Below, one piece after another: positions 24,752 through 33,437 of a DNA stretch of 36,075 bases. Every line of letters starts with the position of its first letter. Position 1 is the stretch's first letter. The translations under genes and the position numbers were made by a program. The notes under the pieces were generated by a model. The model saw only the letters and a program-made list of their open reading frames with translations. It had not been told where the DNA came from and ran no database searches. This DNA comes from Planctomycetaceae bacterium (lineage in GTDB: Bacteria > Planctomycetota > Planctomycetia > Pirellulales > Thermoguttaceae): the NCBI GenBank assembly GCA_031269105.1, contig JAISZO010000216.1:1-36075 (forward strand), written 5' to 3'.

Positions 24752-24855
24752 AACGAGGACGGCGTCGGTAAAAGCGAGAAAATTTTCGCTCTGAACGAGG
24801 ATTTCTTTATTCCGAGCGAGGACTTTTTCGTTTGGAACGTCTTTCGCCGCGGGGC
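24751..24855. repeat. Degenerate 21-bp tandem repeat
   Basis: Five successive 21-base units begin taacgaggac, aagcgagaaa, gaacgaggat, gagcgaggac and gaacgtcttt, so a G-A-A/G-C-G-A core recurs with exact 21-base spacing. The middle units keep the clearest match. Read as plus-strand codons from 24790, the units resemble SERGFLY/SERGLFR/LERLSPR. That frame has no ATG, so coding is doubtful. Confidence 0.5.
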
Positions 24856-24902
24856 GAAACCGCCGCCGAGGGCTTGAAACGACTTTCGCCCAAAATCGCA
24901 AA

Positions 24903-25373
24903 TCATTTTTGCGTCGGCGCGATTCCAATCAAATCCCAGACTTTTTGCGAATCTTCTTGGTTCATCCGAATAATATATTTTTGAGTGGATGCGCCGAGAT
25001 CGGAAAGATAGACAAACGTGTTCGGCGAATTGAGCCGTAAATAAAGACGCGACCGATCCATTCCTTCTTTTTCCGCCAATTTCCACGCAATCGCGAAATC
25101 GTAAGAAAAAATATCCAACGACGACGGAGAAGCGTCGCTTTTGTTATATTCCAACAAAGAAAAAAGCGTTTCGCTGACATGAGAATCGGTAATAATGATC
25201 GGTTGGGACGCTCCTAAAACATTTTCGCCGACTTCAGATTGCGGTATCACCGCTAAACCTTTGACATAATTCGGCGCTGGAATCAACGCAGGCGGCGCGG
25301 AAGCGCAGCCGGTTAATGGAATAAACGGCGAAAAAAACAGCAGGACAAAAGCGATTCGTAAACAACACGTCAT
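24903..25373 (-). CDS. Small lipoprotein of unknown function
   Basis: The 156-aa protein has a lipoprotein signal peptide: MTCCLRIAFVLLFFSPFIPL, then LTGC with lipidated Cys 23. The mature part has about 130 residues with no family I recognise. Later segments such as EGMDRSRLYLRLNSPNTFVYLSDLG and QKYIIRMNQEDSQKVWDLIG suggest a small globular domain. It would sit on the outer or inner membrane facing the periplasm. The chosen ATG gives a standard signal peptide, while the longer frame from 25421 adds 16 unlikely residues. It is transcribed divergently from the DUF2760 gene. Confidence 0.7.
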   Translation of the reverse strand: MTCCLRIAFVLLFFSPFIPLTGCASAPPALIPAPNYVKGLAVIPQSEVGENVLGASQPIIITDSHVSETLFSLLEYNKSDASPSSLDIFSYDFAIAWKLAEKEGMDRSRLYLRLNSPNTFVYLSDLGASTQKYIIRMNQEDSQKVWDLIGIAPTQK

Positions 25374-25680
25374 GGAGTTAGGAAAAAACAGTCGTTTATT
25401 ATTAAATAAAACGCAGCACAATCGTTACTATCGTCACAAACGCCGCTATTCTTGCGATTTTTCTTGAGCAAAACGTAAAGAGTGAAATAAACCAACGTCT
25501 TTCAAACGAAAAAAAATCCCACGCAACTCGCTCGCGTTCTTGAATCTGCTGAAAATATTTGGTATCATTTTTCTTTGCGACTTTTATTGTTTCTCAAGCA
25601 AACCTGCCATTTTCCCGAAAAATAGAAATTTGGCGGAATGCCGTTTTTATTCTAAAACTTTGATGATAAGGAATTTCGTA
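25374..25680. other. Divergent intergenic region
   Basis: These 307 bases between the lipoprotein and DUF2760 genes presumably hold both promoters. The plus-strand frame is open from 25540, but the sequence before 25681 does not look coding. No repeat or RNA gene was recognised. Confidence 0.5.
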
Positions 25681-26184
25681 ATGCGTTTGATGACGGCGGT
25701 AAAATCGTTTTTTGTTGTTTTGTCGAATCCTGAAAAAGCGGAAAAAATTCTATCGATTCTCAACGGTCGCGAATCATTACTTCCGCCGACGGAATCGGCG
25801 TCGCGTCAATCGGACGCGATTACGCTTTTGGCAGCGTTGCAGAGAGAAGCCCGTTTTCTTGATTTTATTAAGGAAAATCTTGATTCTTATGAAGACGCGC
25901 AAATCGGCGCGGCGGCAAGAAGCGTGCATGACAAAAGCGCCGCGGTCATTGAACGTTTTTTTTCGGTGCAGCCGCTTCGCTCGGAAGAAGAACTGTCGAA
26001 AATAACAATTGAAAAACCGGACGCCGCGTTTGTTCAATTTGTCGGCGATATTTCCGGCGAACCGCCTTACAGCGGACGCCTCGCGCATCACGGTTGGATT
26101 GCTCAAAAATGCGACTTGCCCAAATGGTCGGGCAATCCCGACGCCGCGTTTGTTCTTGCTCCGGCGGAAATCGAAATCGAGTAA
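25681..26184 (+). CDS. DUF2760 family protein
   Basis: The 167-aa protein carries the DUF2760 pattern: ALQREARFLDFIKENLDSYEDAQIGAAARSVHD in the middle, then a GEPPYSGRLAHHGW segment, LPKW, and the acidic ending FVLAPAEIEIE. The family has no assigned activity; members in other bacteria often lie beside Hsp70-like genes, which are absent here. No signal peptide is apparent from this start. ATG 25681 has AAGGA about 8 bases upstream. It ends 70 bases before the Tat-type gene and may be cotranscribed with it. Confidence 0.78.
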   Translation: MRLMTAVKSFFVVLSNPEKAEKILSILNGRESLLPPTESASRQSDAITLLAALQREARFLDFIKENLDSYEDAQIGAAARSVHDKSAAVIERFFSVQPLRSEEELSKITIEKPDAAFVQFVGDISGEPPYSGRLAHHGWIAQKCDLPKWSGNPDAAFVLAPAEIEIE

Positions 26185-26254
26185 AATTTATAAAACGAAA
26201 AAACTCAAACAAGCGGCAAAACGACTTGTTCCTATCATAACGAGGCATTAAACA

Positions 26255-27328
26255 ATGAGCGATTCAAAATCTTTCTCAAATTTCAACGAACAACAAAACA
26301 GTCCGATTCAACAACTAACGGACAGAGAACGCCGAAAAATGCTGAGACAGATTCTTGTCGGCGGAACGGCGGCGGTTGCGACAACCGGAGCGTTTTTCAG
26401 CCGCGAGGAGAACGTTCTCGCGACGACGCTTGCGCAACCGGAAGAACAACGCAAAGAAGCGGAAACGGACGCGCTTTCCGGCGCGTCGCGACAAAATACG
26501 AATTGGGCGAAGTTTTCCGATCTGAAAAAACCAATGGCAAAAGCGACTTTTGTCGGCGATATTAAATTAAGCCGCATGTTTCTCGGCGGAAATCTTATCG
26601 GCGGATGGGCGCATGCCCGCGATTTAATTTACGTTTCCGATTTGGTCAAAGCGTATCATACCCGCGAAAAAATTTACGCGACGTTTCAAATGGCGGAAGC
26701 GTGCGGAATCAACGCTTATCTTGGTCATCATTCGCACATCGGAATCCTCAACGATTATTGGGATAAAAAAAGCGGAACGCTGCAATATATTGCCGATTGT
26801 TCCAATCTCGAAGGAGCGAAACGTTGTATTGAATTGGGCGCGGCGGCTTGTTACGTTCAAGGAGAAGCCAACGACCGATTGGTGCGGGAGAAAAAATTTG
26901 ACGAGATTAAACGGTTTCTCGAAACAGTCCGCGAAGAAGGCGTGCCGGTTGGTCTCGGCGGACATGATATTGAAACGATTCGTGCGTGCGTCGAAAAGGA
27001 TTTACTGCCGGATTTCTGGATGAAAACGATTCATCATGACCGTTACTGGTCGCGCCGCGCGGGCGATCAGGAACACGATAACGTCTTTTGCCGCAAACCG
27101 CAGGAAACGATTGAATTTATGAACGCTCTTCCGCAACCTTGGATTGGTTTCAAAGTTCTTGCCGCGGGAGCGATTCGACCGGACGACGGTTTTCGTTTTG
27201 CGTTTGAAGCGGGTGCGGATTTTCTTTGCGTCGGTAATTATGATTTTCAGATTGTCGATAATGTGAATACTTGCATGAAAATTCTCGAATCGAACCTGAA
27301 ACGCGCGCGTCCTTGGATTGGTGCGTGA
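26255..27328 (+). CDS. Probable Tat-exported TIM-barrel-like protein
   Basis: The 357-aa protein starts with a polar stretch and a twin-arginine-like signal (RERRKMLRQILVGGTAAVATTGAFF, residues 24-48), implying export of a folded protein. The body shows alternating strands and helices. Segments such as KLSRMFLGGNLIGGWAHARD, GINAYLGHHSH, GVPVGLGGHDIETI and PWIGFKVLAAGAIRPDDGFRFAFEAGADFLCVGNYDFQIV look like a TIM barrel. The opening segment recalls aldo/keto-reductase-like planctomycete proteins, but I cannot assign a catalytic set. A sugar or phosphosugar enzyme is possible. The twin-arginine motif is imperfect after RR, so export is inferred. Confidence 0.7.
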   Translation: MSDSKSFSNFNEQQNSPIQQLTDRERRKMLRQILVGGTAAVATTGAFFSREENVLATTLAQPEEQRKEAETDALSGASRQNTNWAKFSDLKKPMAKATFVGDIKLSRMFLGGNLIGGWAHARDLIYVSDLVKAYHTREKIYATFQMAEACGINAYLGHHSHIGILNDYWDKKSGTLQYIADCSNLEGAKRCIELGAAACYVQGEANDRLVREKKFDEIKRFLETVREEGVPVGLGGHDIETIRACVEKDLLPDFWMKTIHHDRYWSRRAGDQEHDNVFCRKPQETIEFMNALPQPWIGFKVLAAGAIRPDDGFRFAFEAGADFLCVGNYDFQIVDNVNTCMKILESNLKRARPWIGA

Positions 27329-27376
27329 AAATATAGGGAATCGCTAAAAACGAAAAGTGAAAAGTGAAGAACAATG

Positions 27377-27416
27377 GCGGTCGGGAACGTAACGAGGTGA
27401 AGCGACCGCTTTCGTA
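27377..27416 (+). terminator. Hairpin after the Tat-type gene
   Basis: GCGGTCG (27377-27383) and CGACCGC (27403-27409) are exact 7-bp arms around a 19-base loop, followed by tttcgta and further T-rich sequence. It lies about 50 bases past the stop. Confidence 0.45.
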
Positions 27417-27563
27417 TTCGTCGAATTTTTATTTTTGAAGCGCTCCGCCACTGTAGCAGAACGTCTCAAAGTCGAAAAATTTGATCAAAGTTTTGTTCCC
27501 AGATCGTCATTCTTCTTATCAAAGATAAATACAAAACAACTCGCAAAAATGAACGCGAATCGT

Positions 27564-28796
27564 TCAATTTCCTCCGAAAACGCGGCGGATTTCGTGCGGC
27601 GAAGTAACGCCGGATTCCATCAGCGAAACGGCGCGGGCGGATATTGGAATCATGCCGCCTTGTTTGGCAAGATTGCGAAGCGTTGACGTTTCGCGTCTGT
27701 CTAACACGCCGCGCATAACTTCGTCGTCGTTTAACGGGAGCGATTCGGCAATCAACGCGCGTCCGCGATAGCCGGTTCCGCCGCATTTCGGACAACCTTT
27801 CGGCAAACGGTATGCGGATAACGTGAATTTTTCGCGGTCGATTTCCAACGTCAACGGCTCGCGGGATTTCGGCGTTTCGGCGCATTCGCAAAGCCGCCGG
27901 ACTAACCGTTGACACAACACGCAGGAGACGCCGCTCCGAAGAACAAACGGTTCAATTCCGATTTCGCACAATCGTCCCACCGCGTCCGCCGCGCTGCCGG
28001 CATGAAACGTCGTGATGAGAAGATGTCCGGTCAATGCCGCTTGCAACGACGCTTCCGCCGTTTCGCGGTCGCGGATTTCGCCGACAAACAACACCTCCGG
28101 GTCTTGCCGCATCATGTATTTGATCATATCGCGAAGCGTTAGCTCGCCTTGATGCGGCGTTTCAATTTGCGCAACGCGATCCAGCGCATGTTCAATCGGG
28201 TCTTCAAGCGTTACAATACTTCGCAGCGTTTCGCTTCGGTCGGCAAGTTCCCGCAACAAAGCGTAAGCGGTTGTCGTTTTACCGCTTCCCGCCGGTCCGG
28301 TTACAAGAATCGCGCCGGCGTTTTTGCGAATTGTTCGTAAAAGATTTTGCAGCAAATCGTCCGAAAAACCAAGTTCGTCCGGGTAATGAAACCGATTTTC
28401 TTCCGAAAAAAACCGGACGACAACTCGCTCGCCGTAAAGCGTCGGCGCGGTACTGATCCGCATTTCTTTCAGAACGTTCGGTACGCGGTTGGAACGCACC
28501 CGTCCTTCCTGCGGAGACGCGGTTTTGTACGTCAGAAGATTCGCCAATACTTTGAGACGCGCTGCCGTTTGCGCGGCGTGTTCGCTCGGCAATTCTCCGA
28601 TTTTGTGCAATACGCCGTCAAGACGAAAACGAATTTCGACAGCGTATTTTCCCGGCTGAAAATGCACGTCGCTGGCGTCGCACGCCGACGCTTCCTGAAG
28701 AATCCGCTCAAGAATAGCGACCACAAAATCCCCGCCGGAACGCGCCGCTTGTTCCGCGTTGACGAGCCAATCTGAAAAATGTTGCGATGAGGACAT
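27564..28796 (-). CDS. gspE: Type II secretion/type IV pilus assembly ATPase, GspE/PilB family
   Basis: GspE is the hexameric cytosolic ATPase that drives pseudopilus assembly. The 410-aa protein has Walker A GPAGSGKT at 167-174, an Asp box region (TLEDPIE), Walker B-like DPEVLFVGEIRDRETAE, the His box GHLLITTFHAG, and a C-terminal cysteine zinc module (CVLCQRL...CEC...CPKCGGTGYRGR). It lacks the extra N-terminal domains of long GspE/PilB proteins and is short for the family (usually 500 or more). It is last in the minus-strand cluster, 68 bases after the DUF1559 gene. The longer frame from a TTG at 28814 lacks support. Confidence 0.95.
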   Translation of the reverse strand: MSSSQHFSDWLVNAEQAARSGGDFVVAILERILQEASACDASDVHFQPGKYAVEIRFRLDGVLHKIGELPSEHAAQTAARLKVLANLLTYKTASPQEGRVRSNRVPNVLKEMRISTAPTLYGERVVVRFFSEENRFHYPDELGFSDDLLQNLLRTIRKNAGAILVTGPAGSGKTTTAYALLRELADRSETLRSIVTLEDPIEHALDRVAQIETPHQGELTLRDMIKYMMRQDPEVLFVGEIRDRETAEASLQAALTGHLLITTFHAGSAADAVGRLCEIGIEPFVLRSGVSCVLCQRLVRRLCECAETPKSREPLTLEIDREKFTLSAYRLPKGCPKCGGTGYRGRALIAESLPLNDDEVMRGVLDRRETSTLRNLAKQGGMIPISARAVSLMESGVTSPHEIRRVFGGN

Positions 28797-28864
28797 GACG
28801 AATTTTTGCGACAAGGGCGGTTAAAAAAATACAGAATAAAAATCGGTTTGCAACAACGTTTCAC

Positions 28865-30058
28865 TTACTCATGAATCTTATTAGGGCGGTTATCGTCGCG
28901 ACTGCCCATTTTTTGATAGACGCTTAATGCGGTATTCGGCGTGATGAAACGAATAGAACCGTCGCCCATCAAATGGTTCGCGCCGCCGGTATGATACGAA
29001 CTGTAACCGCCGACAAGAAATTGTCCGGGCAGTTCTTTTTCGTAAATTTTTGGAGTTGGAATTATCGCGGAAATAATCGAATCCGACGCTTTGATTTCAA
29101 TAGATTCGTATCTTGTTTTGTATTCCGTTTCGTCTTCGCTTTTTTCGGCGGCGACTTCATCGTTGACAAAATCATCTCTTTCTTCATCGCTTGAATCATT
29201 ATTATGAGTCGCCGACGGCATTTCCCAATTACAAAACGGACCAACCAGCGTATTGACCGGATTTCCCGTATTGCGAATCGTTCCCGGCGTGCCGGACGCC
29301 CAGCCAAGTCCGCCGTAAACGTATTTAGAAGGAATGTATTCTCTATCAGACGTCGCCATACTTTCTACGTCCGTTTTTTTACTTTCTTCCGATTCATTAT
29401 TGCCGTCCGCAATTTCCTTCTCTTCCGGCAAAATATATGTGATTGACGTCGCGTACCATGAATGGCGTTGGTTCGGCTCGTTAAAAATAACGCTTTCGCC
29501 GAGAAATACGGTGTTTGACGTTCCGTCAAAAATATCGCGGCTTCTGATTTTGCTGTTGAGGGAAAACACGCCGTTGTTGTCCAAGTTGATCGAAGTTTCT
29601 TCACCGCCATGACACGCCATGTAACTCGATTGAGCTAATCCGTCGCGGGTTGAATATCGATAACTGTTAGCGTCCGAAGGGCAAGCTAACGTTGGAAATA
29701 TAGGAGCAAACCATACTTCGCGGTTTTCAGGATCGTAACATCCTTTGCTGAAATCAATTTTTTCGTAAAGCGGCGTTTGCTCGATGTACGGCAGAATGCG
29801 CGGAATCCATCCAAGATGGTTGCCGACCGGAACGTTGCGAATCGGTCCCGTTTCGTTGACGGTTCCGGCAGGCAAAACGCCGCGATTCGACTCGTAATGT
29901 TTGACCGCAACGCCAAGCTGCATCAGATTGTTCGTACATTGAAACCGCCGCGCCGACTCGCGCGCCGCCTGCACCGCCGGAAGTAACAATGCAATCAAAA
30001 TCCCGATGATGGCAATGACTACCAGCAATTCAAGTAGCGTAAAGGCATTTTTTGACAT
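28865..30058 (-). CDS. DUF1559 prepilin-type protein
   Basis: The 397-aa protein has a class III signal, SKNA|FTLLELLVVIAIIGIL, cleaved before Phe with Glu at +5. The hydrophobic helix and the planctomycete DUF1559 segment LLLPAVQAARESARRFQCTNNLMQLGVAVKHYE follow. The C-terminus has the typical GGANHLMGDGSIRFI. The middle contains an acidic Ser/Glu-rich stretch. DUF1559 proteins are pseudopilin-like and hugely expanded in planctomycetes. Unlike most, which are dispersed, this copy sits inside the secretion cluster and may be its main pilin, which is inference. ATG 30058 has AGAAG about 9 bases upstream; the extra upstream frame is not needed. Confidence 0.93.
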   Translation of the reverse strand: MSKNAFTLLELLVVIAIIGILIALLLPAVQAARESARRFQCTNNLMQLGVAVKHYESNRGVLPAGTVNETGPIRNVPVGNHLGWIPRILPYIEQTPLYEKIDFSKGCYDPENREVWFAPIFPTLACPSDANSYRYSTRDGLAQSSYMACHGGEETSINLDNNGVFSLNSKIRSRDIFDGTSNTVFLGESVIFNEPNQRHSWYATSITYILPEEKEIADGNNESEESKKTDVESMATSDREYIPSKYVYGGLGWASGTPGTIRNTGNPVNTLVGPFCNWEMPSATHNNDSSDEERDDFVNDEVAAEKSEDETEYKTRYESIEIKASDSIISAIIPTPKIYEKELPGQFLVGGYSSYHTGGANHLMGDGSIRFITPNTALSVYQKMGSRDDNRPNKIHE

Positions 30059-30303
30059 GATAAAATCTTCTTTCTTTTTTGATCTACGAAAGTTCACGAA
30101 ATTTCTTTTGCGGATTTTCAGGGATAGCGTTTGTTTTACTAATCTTTTAATAGCGACTTTTGCGTAACATGAGCGAGATAACATTCATCCGCATAAATAA
30201 CATTATTCATAATTTCTTACATGAAATTATCGATCAATTTAGGTTCATCCGCGAATATCATAAACTCTTTTTCGTGAATTTTCGCAGCTTTTGCGGTTCA
30301 AAC
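30059..30303. other. Intergenic region with degenerate repeats
   Basis: This 245-base gap splits the cluster into pilin/ATPase and F/I/J/K parts, so a separate promoter for the DUF1559 gene is likely. It contains degenerate copies of a ttcgtgaattttcg...gcgg motif near 30084-30118 and 30270-30297; a similar string occurs at about 33280-33300. Confidence 0.4.
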
Positions 30304-30675
30304 TTACTTTGTTATTGCGTAAATTACCGTTCCGCTTTCATCACGATAAACGGCGTCAATCGTGATTTCTTTCTCCGCATGCGTTGTCAGTTGAAAAGTT
30401 CCGTTTAAATGCGGCGATAGTTCTTTGAACGTAACGCTTTCGCCGGTAAACGACGGGTCTGCCGCGCGGCGTTGTTCTGCGCGTTCCCGCATGTCGCGGA
30501 TGAGCAAATCGGTTTCAACGTACAAAAGTTGACGCTGCGTTTCGAGCCGTCCGTTGTATAACTGCCGAAGAATCACGGCGGATAACGCGGAAACAAACAA
30601 CAACAAAACAAGAGCAATGATCAACGCCGCGCCGTTACGGTTTGACGTTTTGAAAGGACGTTTCGGATTGAGCAT
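30304..30675 (-). CDS. PilX/GspK-like minor pseudopilin
   Basis: The 123-aa protein begins with a short basic leader and then NGAALIIALVLLLFVSALSAVI, the hydrophobic segment of PilX/GspK-type minor pilins. These lack the usual Glu at +5, as here. The rest is a small polar domain. It would cap or initiate a pseudopilus with the neighbouring I- and J-like proteins. ATG 30675 has GGAG exactly 6 bases upstream (30682-30685); an earlier ATG at 30687 overlaps the preceding stop and uses that same GGAG as codons. It is much shorter than true GspK (about 320 aa), lacking its large alpha domain. Confidence 0.72.
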   Translation of the reverse strand: MLNPKRPFKTSNRNGAALIIALVLLLFVSALSAVILRQLYNGRLETQRQLLYVETDLLIRDMRERAEQRRAADPSFTGESVTFKELSPHLNGTFQLTTHAEKEITIDAVYRDESGTVIYAITK

Positions 30676-30686
30676 TTTTTTCTCCA

Positions 30687-31274
30687 TTATTTTGTTCTTA
30701 CAATAATGATTCGCCAACGCCCCGTAAACGACGGATCAATTTGGTATTCGGATTGTTGTTCCGCCGAGAGCGAAATGACGCGAGTAAACGAATCGAGTTG
30801 GTTTGGTTCGGGGATTTTCGTTCCCGGCGGATGAGTCCAGAAATTCAACGCAACGAGTCCGGCGTTTTTTTCTTTTCCTTCGTTAAACCAAATTGCGGCG
30901 GCGGGCAAGGCGTAACGTTCCGTCGCGATGCGGCGCTGATTTTGCCAAACGTCGCGGCGAACAAATTTCTTTTCGGGAAATTCGCCGTCTTCCAGCGCGT
31001 AAATGATTTTGTTTTCGCCGTTTTGCCATTGCAATAAATTCGCGTCTTGCCGTAAAATTTCCGGCGGACCGTTACGATGCACATCGTCGCGGAACTGCGA
31101 AACAAACCGATTTGTTCCTAACGACTGGCGCTGTTGTTCGTCGTATTTCATTTGAAAGTCAAGCATCGAAAAAAGAAGCATGACCGAAATTCCCATAACG
31201 ACGGACAAGATTCCCAACACCGCGACTAATTCAACCAGCGTAAAACCGGCGTCGTGTTTTCTATGATTTTTCAT
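30687..31274 (-). CDS. GspJ-like minor pseudopilin
   Basis: The 195-aa protein has a prepilin signal G|FTLVELVAVLGILSVVMGI with Glu at +5, followed by a long helix (QMKYDEQQRQSLGTNRFVSQFRDDVH) and a beta-rich C-terminal domain, as in GspJ. The start overlaps the I-like gene in an ATGA junction (31271-31274), and the stop abuts the K-like gene, so the three are translationally coupled. Sequence similarity to GspJ is judged from layout and the QFR-D-H region, not from an alignment. Confidence 0.75.
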   Translation of the reverse strand: MKNHRKHDAGFTLVELVAVLGILSVVMGISVMLLFSMLDFQMKYDEQQRQSLGTNRFVSQFRDDVHRNGPPEILRQDANLLQWQNGENKIIYALEDGEFPEKKFVRRDVWQNQRRIATERYALPAAAIWFNEGKEKNAGLVALNFWTHPPGTKIPEPNQLDSFTRVISLSAEQQSEYQIDPSFTGRWRIIIVRTK

Positions 31275-31789
31275 TCGGGCGTTTCTCCTTCCGTTTCCGC
31301 ATTTGTTGCGGGCGGCGTTTGAGCCGGTTCTTGTTTCTGCGGCGGAATTGTTAATAATCGCACGAGCGAATATTCCCGTCTCGGACGTTGCGGACTTTCA
31401 TTCCATGAAATTGTCGCCGTCAACGCAACGGTTTGAAATCCTTCGGCGGGATTATCGGACGCGAGATCAAGCGGTTTCAAATCAAACGCGATTTTGCCTT
31501 CGGAAATCGTTTGCGCAACGTTTTGTTGTAACGCGTCGTCCAAAAACGCTTGATATTGTTTTTGTAAATCCTCGAACAACGCGGCGTCGACCGGCGGAAG
31601 ACGCTCGAAAATATTTTGCAGCGAGTCAATCGCCGATTGCTGCATTTGACTGTTTTGACGTTGTATCGAAACCAGCGTCATGATTTGAGCAAACGCGGCA
31701 AAAGAGACGCCGACAAGAATAATCGCCGCCGTTACTTCAATAATGGTAAACGCCGCGTTTTTCTGAAATGTTTTAGGAACGAGCTGCAT
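31271..31789 (-). CDS. GspI-like minor pseudopilin
   Basis: The 172-aa protein has the class III signal A|FTIIEVTAAIILVGVSFAAFAQI with Glu at +5, a helix rich in Gln (IQRQNSQMQQSAIDSLQNIFERL) and a Pro/Thr-rich tail. The size, position directly before the J-like gene and early ALQ-type helix fit GspI. It would be processed by a prepilin peptidase encoded elsewhere. It lies 39 bases after the F-like gene and overlaps the next gene by 4 bases. Confidence 0.75.
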   Translation of the reverse strand: MQLVPKTFQKNAAFTIIEVTAAIILVGVSFAAFAQIMTLVSIQRQNSQMQQSAIDSLQNIFERLPPVDAALFEDLQKQYQAFLDDALQQNVAQTISEGKIAFDLKPLDLASDNPAEGFQTVALTATISWNESPQRPRREYSLVRLLTIPPQKQEPAQTPPATNAETEGETPE

Positions 31790-31828
31790 AGGAACGGTCT
31801 CTTATTATTTTTATTGTCCACGAAAAAA

Positions 31829-33160
31829 TTATTCAACAATCGACAACGTGTTAATCAACTTAACCAACGGCATAAATAACGAAATGACAAACGTCCCGAT
31901 TGCAACGCCGAATATTAATAGACACGCCGAAAAAATGAACTTGCCGTAGAGGTCGATTTTCGTAATTTGCGTCAGTTCTCTTCCGCAAGAAATTCTGGCG
32001 AGAACCGCGTCGAGGTTGCCGGTTCGTTCCGCCGTTTCAAGTTGCGCCGCTTCGGCTTTAGTTACATATCCCGCTTTTCGCAACGCCGTAATCCACGACA
32101 TGCCGAGAACGATTTTTTCTTTAATAGACGCCGTTTTATTGCACAAGTAAGCGCTCGGCGTAATGCGGCAGTAAGTCGTCAGCGTTTTCGGAATCGGAAT
32201 GTTTCTGCCGACGGCAACGCTTAACATACGAAGTAATTTGCCCGAATCGACGCTACGGAAAATTCGCCGAAAACCAAAGGGTCGCCAAACGGCAATATCT
32301 GTCGTCAAAATTAAAAGCATACCAAGAAATGCAAAAGCCGCTATTATAAACGGCATAAGCAAAAACCAGATTTCTCTTAACAGTTTGCAGAAATGAATAA
32401 CCCCTTGCGTCAACAACGGCAAATCCAGTCCGAAATCATCAAAGATTTTCTCAAATTGCGGTATAATCCAAAGCATAATGAAAAAAACAATCATTAAAAA
32501 CGGCGCCGCAAGCGAAAGCAAATAACAAAAACGCACCAGAATCATCGAATGTAAATACTCGCCGTTTTTCTCGTCGTCGCCCATTTTTTGCAGCAGCCCT
32601 AACGTTTCTTCCTCGCCGCTACCGAGTTGAATAATTCCCGCCGCGTCGTAACGCAACAATCCGGGTTCGGCGGACAACGCTTGCGGCAACGTTTTCCCTT
32701 TTTCAAGCGTCGCGGCAAACCGATTAAGTTTTTTTGCATACGTCGGCGAAAAACAACTAAACGCGTACATCCGCACCATTTCCGAAATCGGCGTTTGCGT
32801 TTCCAATGCGGTTTGAATGAGAGCAAGCATTGTCCGTTTTCGTGTTTTTTTGACGCTTGCCCAAATGAAAAGAAAAAACGCCAGCAAAAACGCGGTATTA
32901 ACAATCAGGAAAAAGGCGACTCCCAACAGCGCAAAAAACAAAACGCCGAGCAATTGCAGGAAATGAATCGAGTTCTCGACATTCCACAATGTCATTGCCG
33001 CCGCCGCGCCGCCCGCCGCAATAATCAACAACAAAAAAAACTTGAACAACCGAATCCAAAATTCGCGAGACATTTTCTCATTGACGTCCCAAAGAAGCGC
33101 TTGCCATTTGACGTCGTGAGAAACTGTTGTTCCTGAAGGAAAATTTTCTGGTTGTGACAT
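31829..33160 (-). CDS. gspF: Type II secretion inner-membrane protein, GspF/PilC family
   Basis: GspF/PilC is the inner-membrane platform on which the ATPase drives pilus assembly. The 443-aa protein has two T2SSF domains (about 110-235 and 325-435), with features such as GSGEEETLGLLQKMGDDEKNG and its second-domain counterpart TAERTGNLDAVLARI. Three family membrane helices lie around 225-250, 280-305 and 415-438. Unlike canonical GspF, about 70 extra N-terminal residues (about 38-105) form two or three hydrophobic helices. ATG 33160 has AGGA about 8 bases upstream. It is the first gene of the cluster. Confidence 0.92.
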   Translation of the reverse strand: MSQPENFPSGTTVSHDVKWQALLWDVNEKMSREFWIRLFKFFLLLIIAAGGAAAAMTLWNVENSIHFLQLLGVLFFALLGVAFFLIVNTAFLLAFFLFIWASVKKTRKRTMLALIQTALETQTPISEMVRMYAFSCFSPTYAKKLNRFAATLEKGKTLPQALSAEPGLLRYDAAGIIQLGSGEEETLGLLQKMGDDEKNGEYLHSMILVRFCYLLSLAAPFLMIVFFIMLWIIPQFEKIFDDFGLDLPLLTQGVIHFCKLLREIWFLLMPFIIAAFAFLGMLLILTTDIAVWRPFGFRRIFRSVDSGKLLRMLSVAVGRNIPIPKTLTTYCRITPSAYLCNKTASIKEKIVLGMSWITALRKAGYVTKAEAAQLETAERTGNLDAVLARISCGRELTQITKIDLYGKFIFSACLLIFGVAIGTFVISLFMPLVKLINTLSIVE

Positions 33161-33437
33161 GTCGGATTCCTGAAAATAAAATGTTTTTGTTGTCCGAATA
33201 TTTTTGATAAAATTCCACAATTTACCTATTTAATTTTGCAAATCATGAAATTATGCAATTCTTTTGATTTTAATTTTTTTCGTGTATTTTCGCGGATCAA
33301 ATCTAAAATTCTTCACAGATAAAAACTTTTTATAAAAAACGTACATACGCCAATTTACTTAAATGATGAATAATTGTCAATAGGGAAATAACTGAAACAA
33401 TAAAATTTTATTCTTTTCCTAAAATGCAAAAAATAGT

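Noticed and set aside
24751-24855. CRISPR array
   Set aside because: The units are contiguous 21-mers without spacers and are degenerate. No cas genes are present.
24688-25086. Minus-strand frames through the 21-bp repeat
   Set aside because: They overlap the lipoprotein gene in another frame and reflect the repeat periodicity. No start or family supports them.
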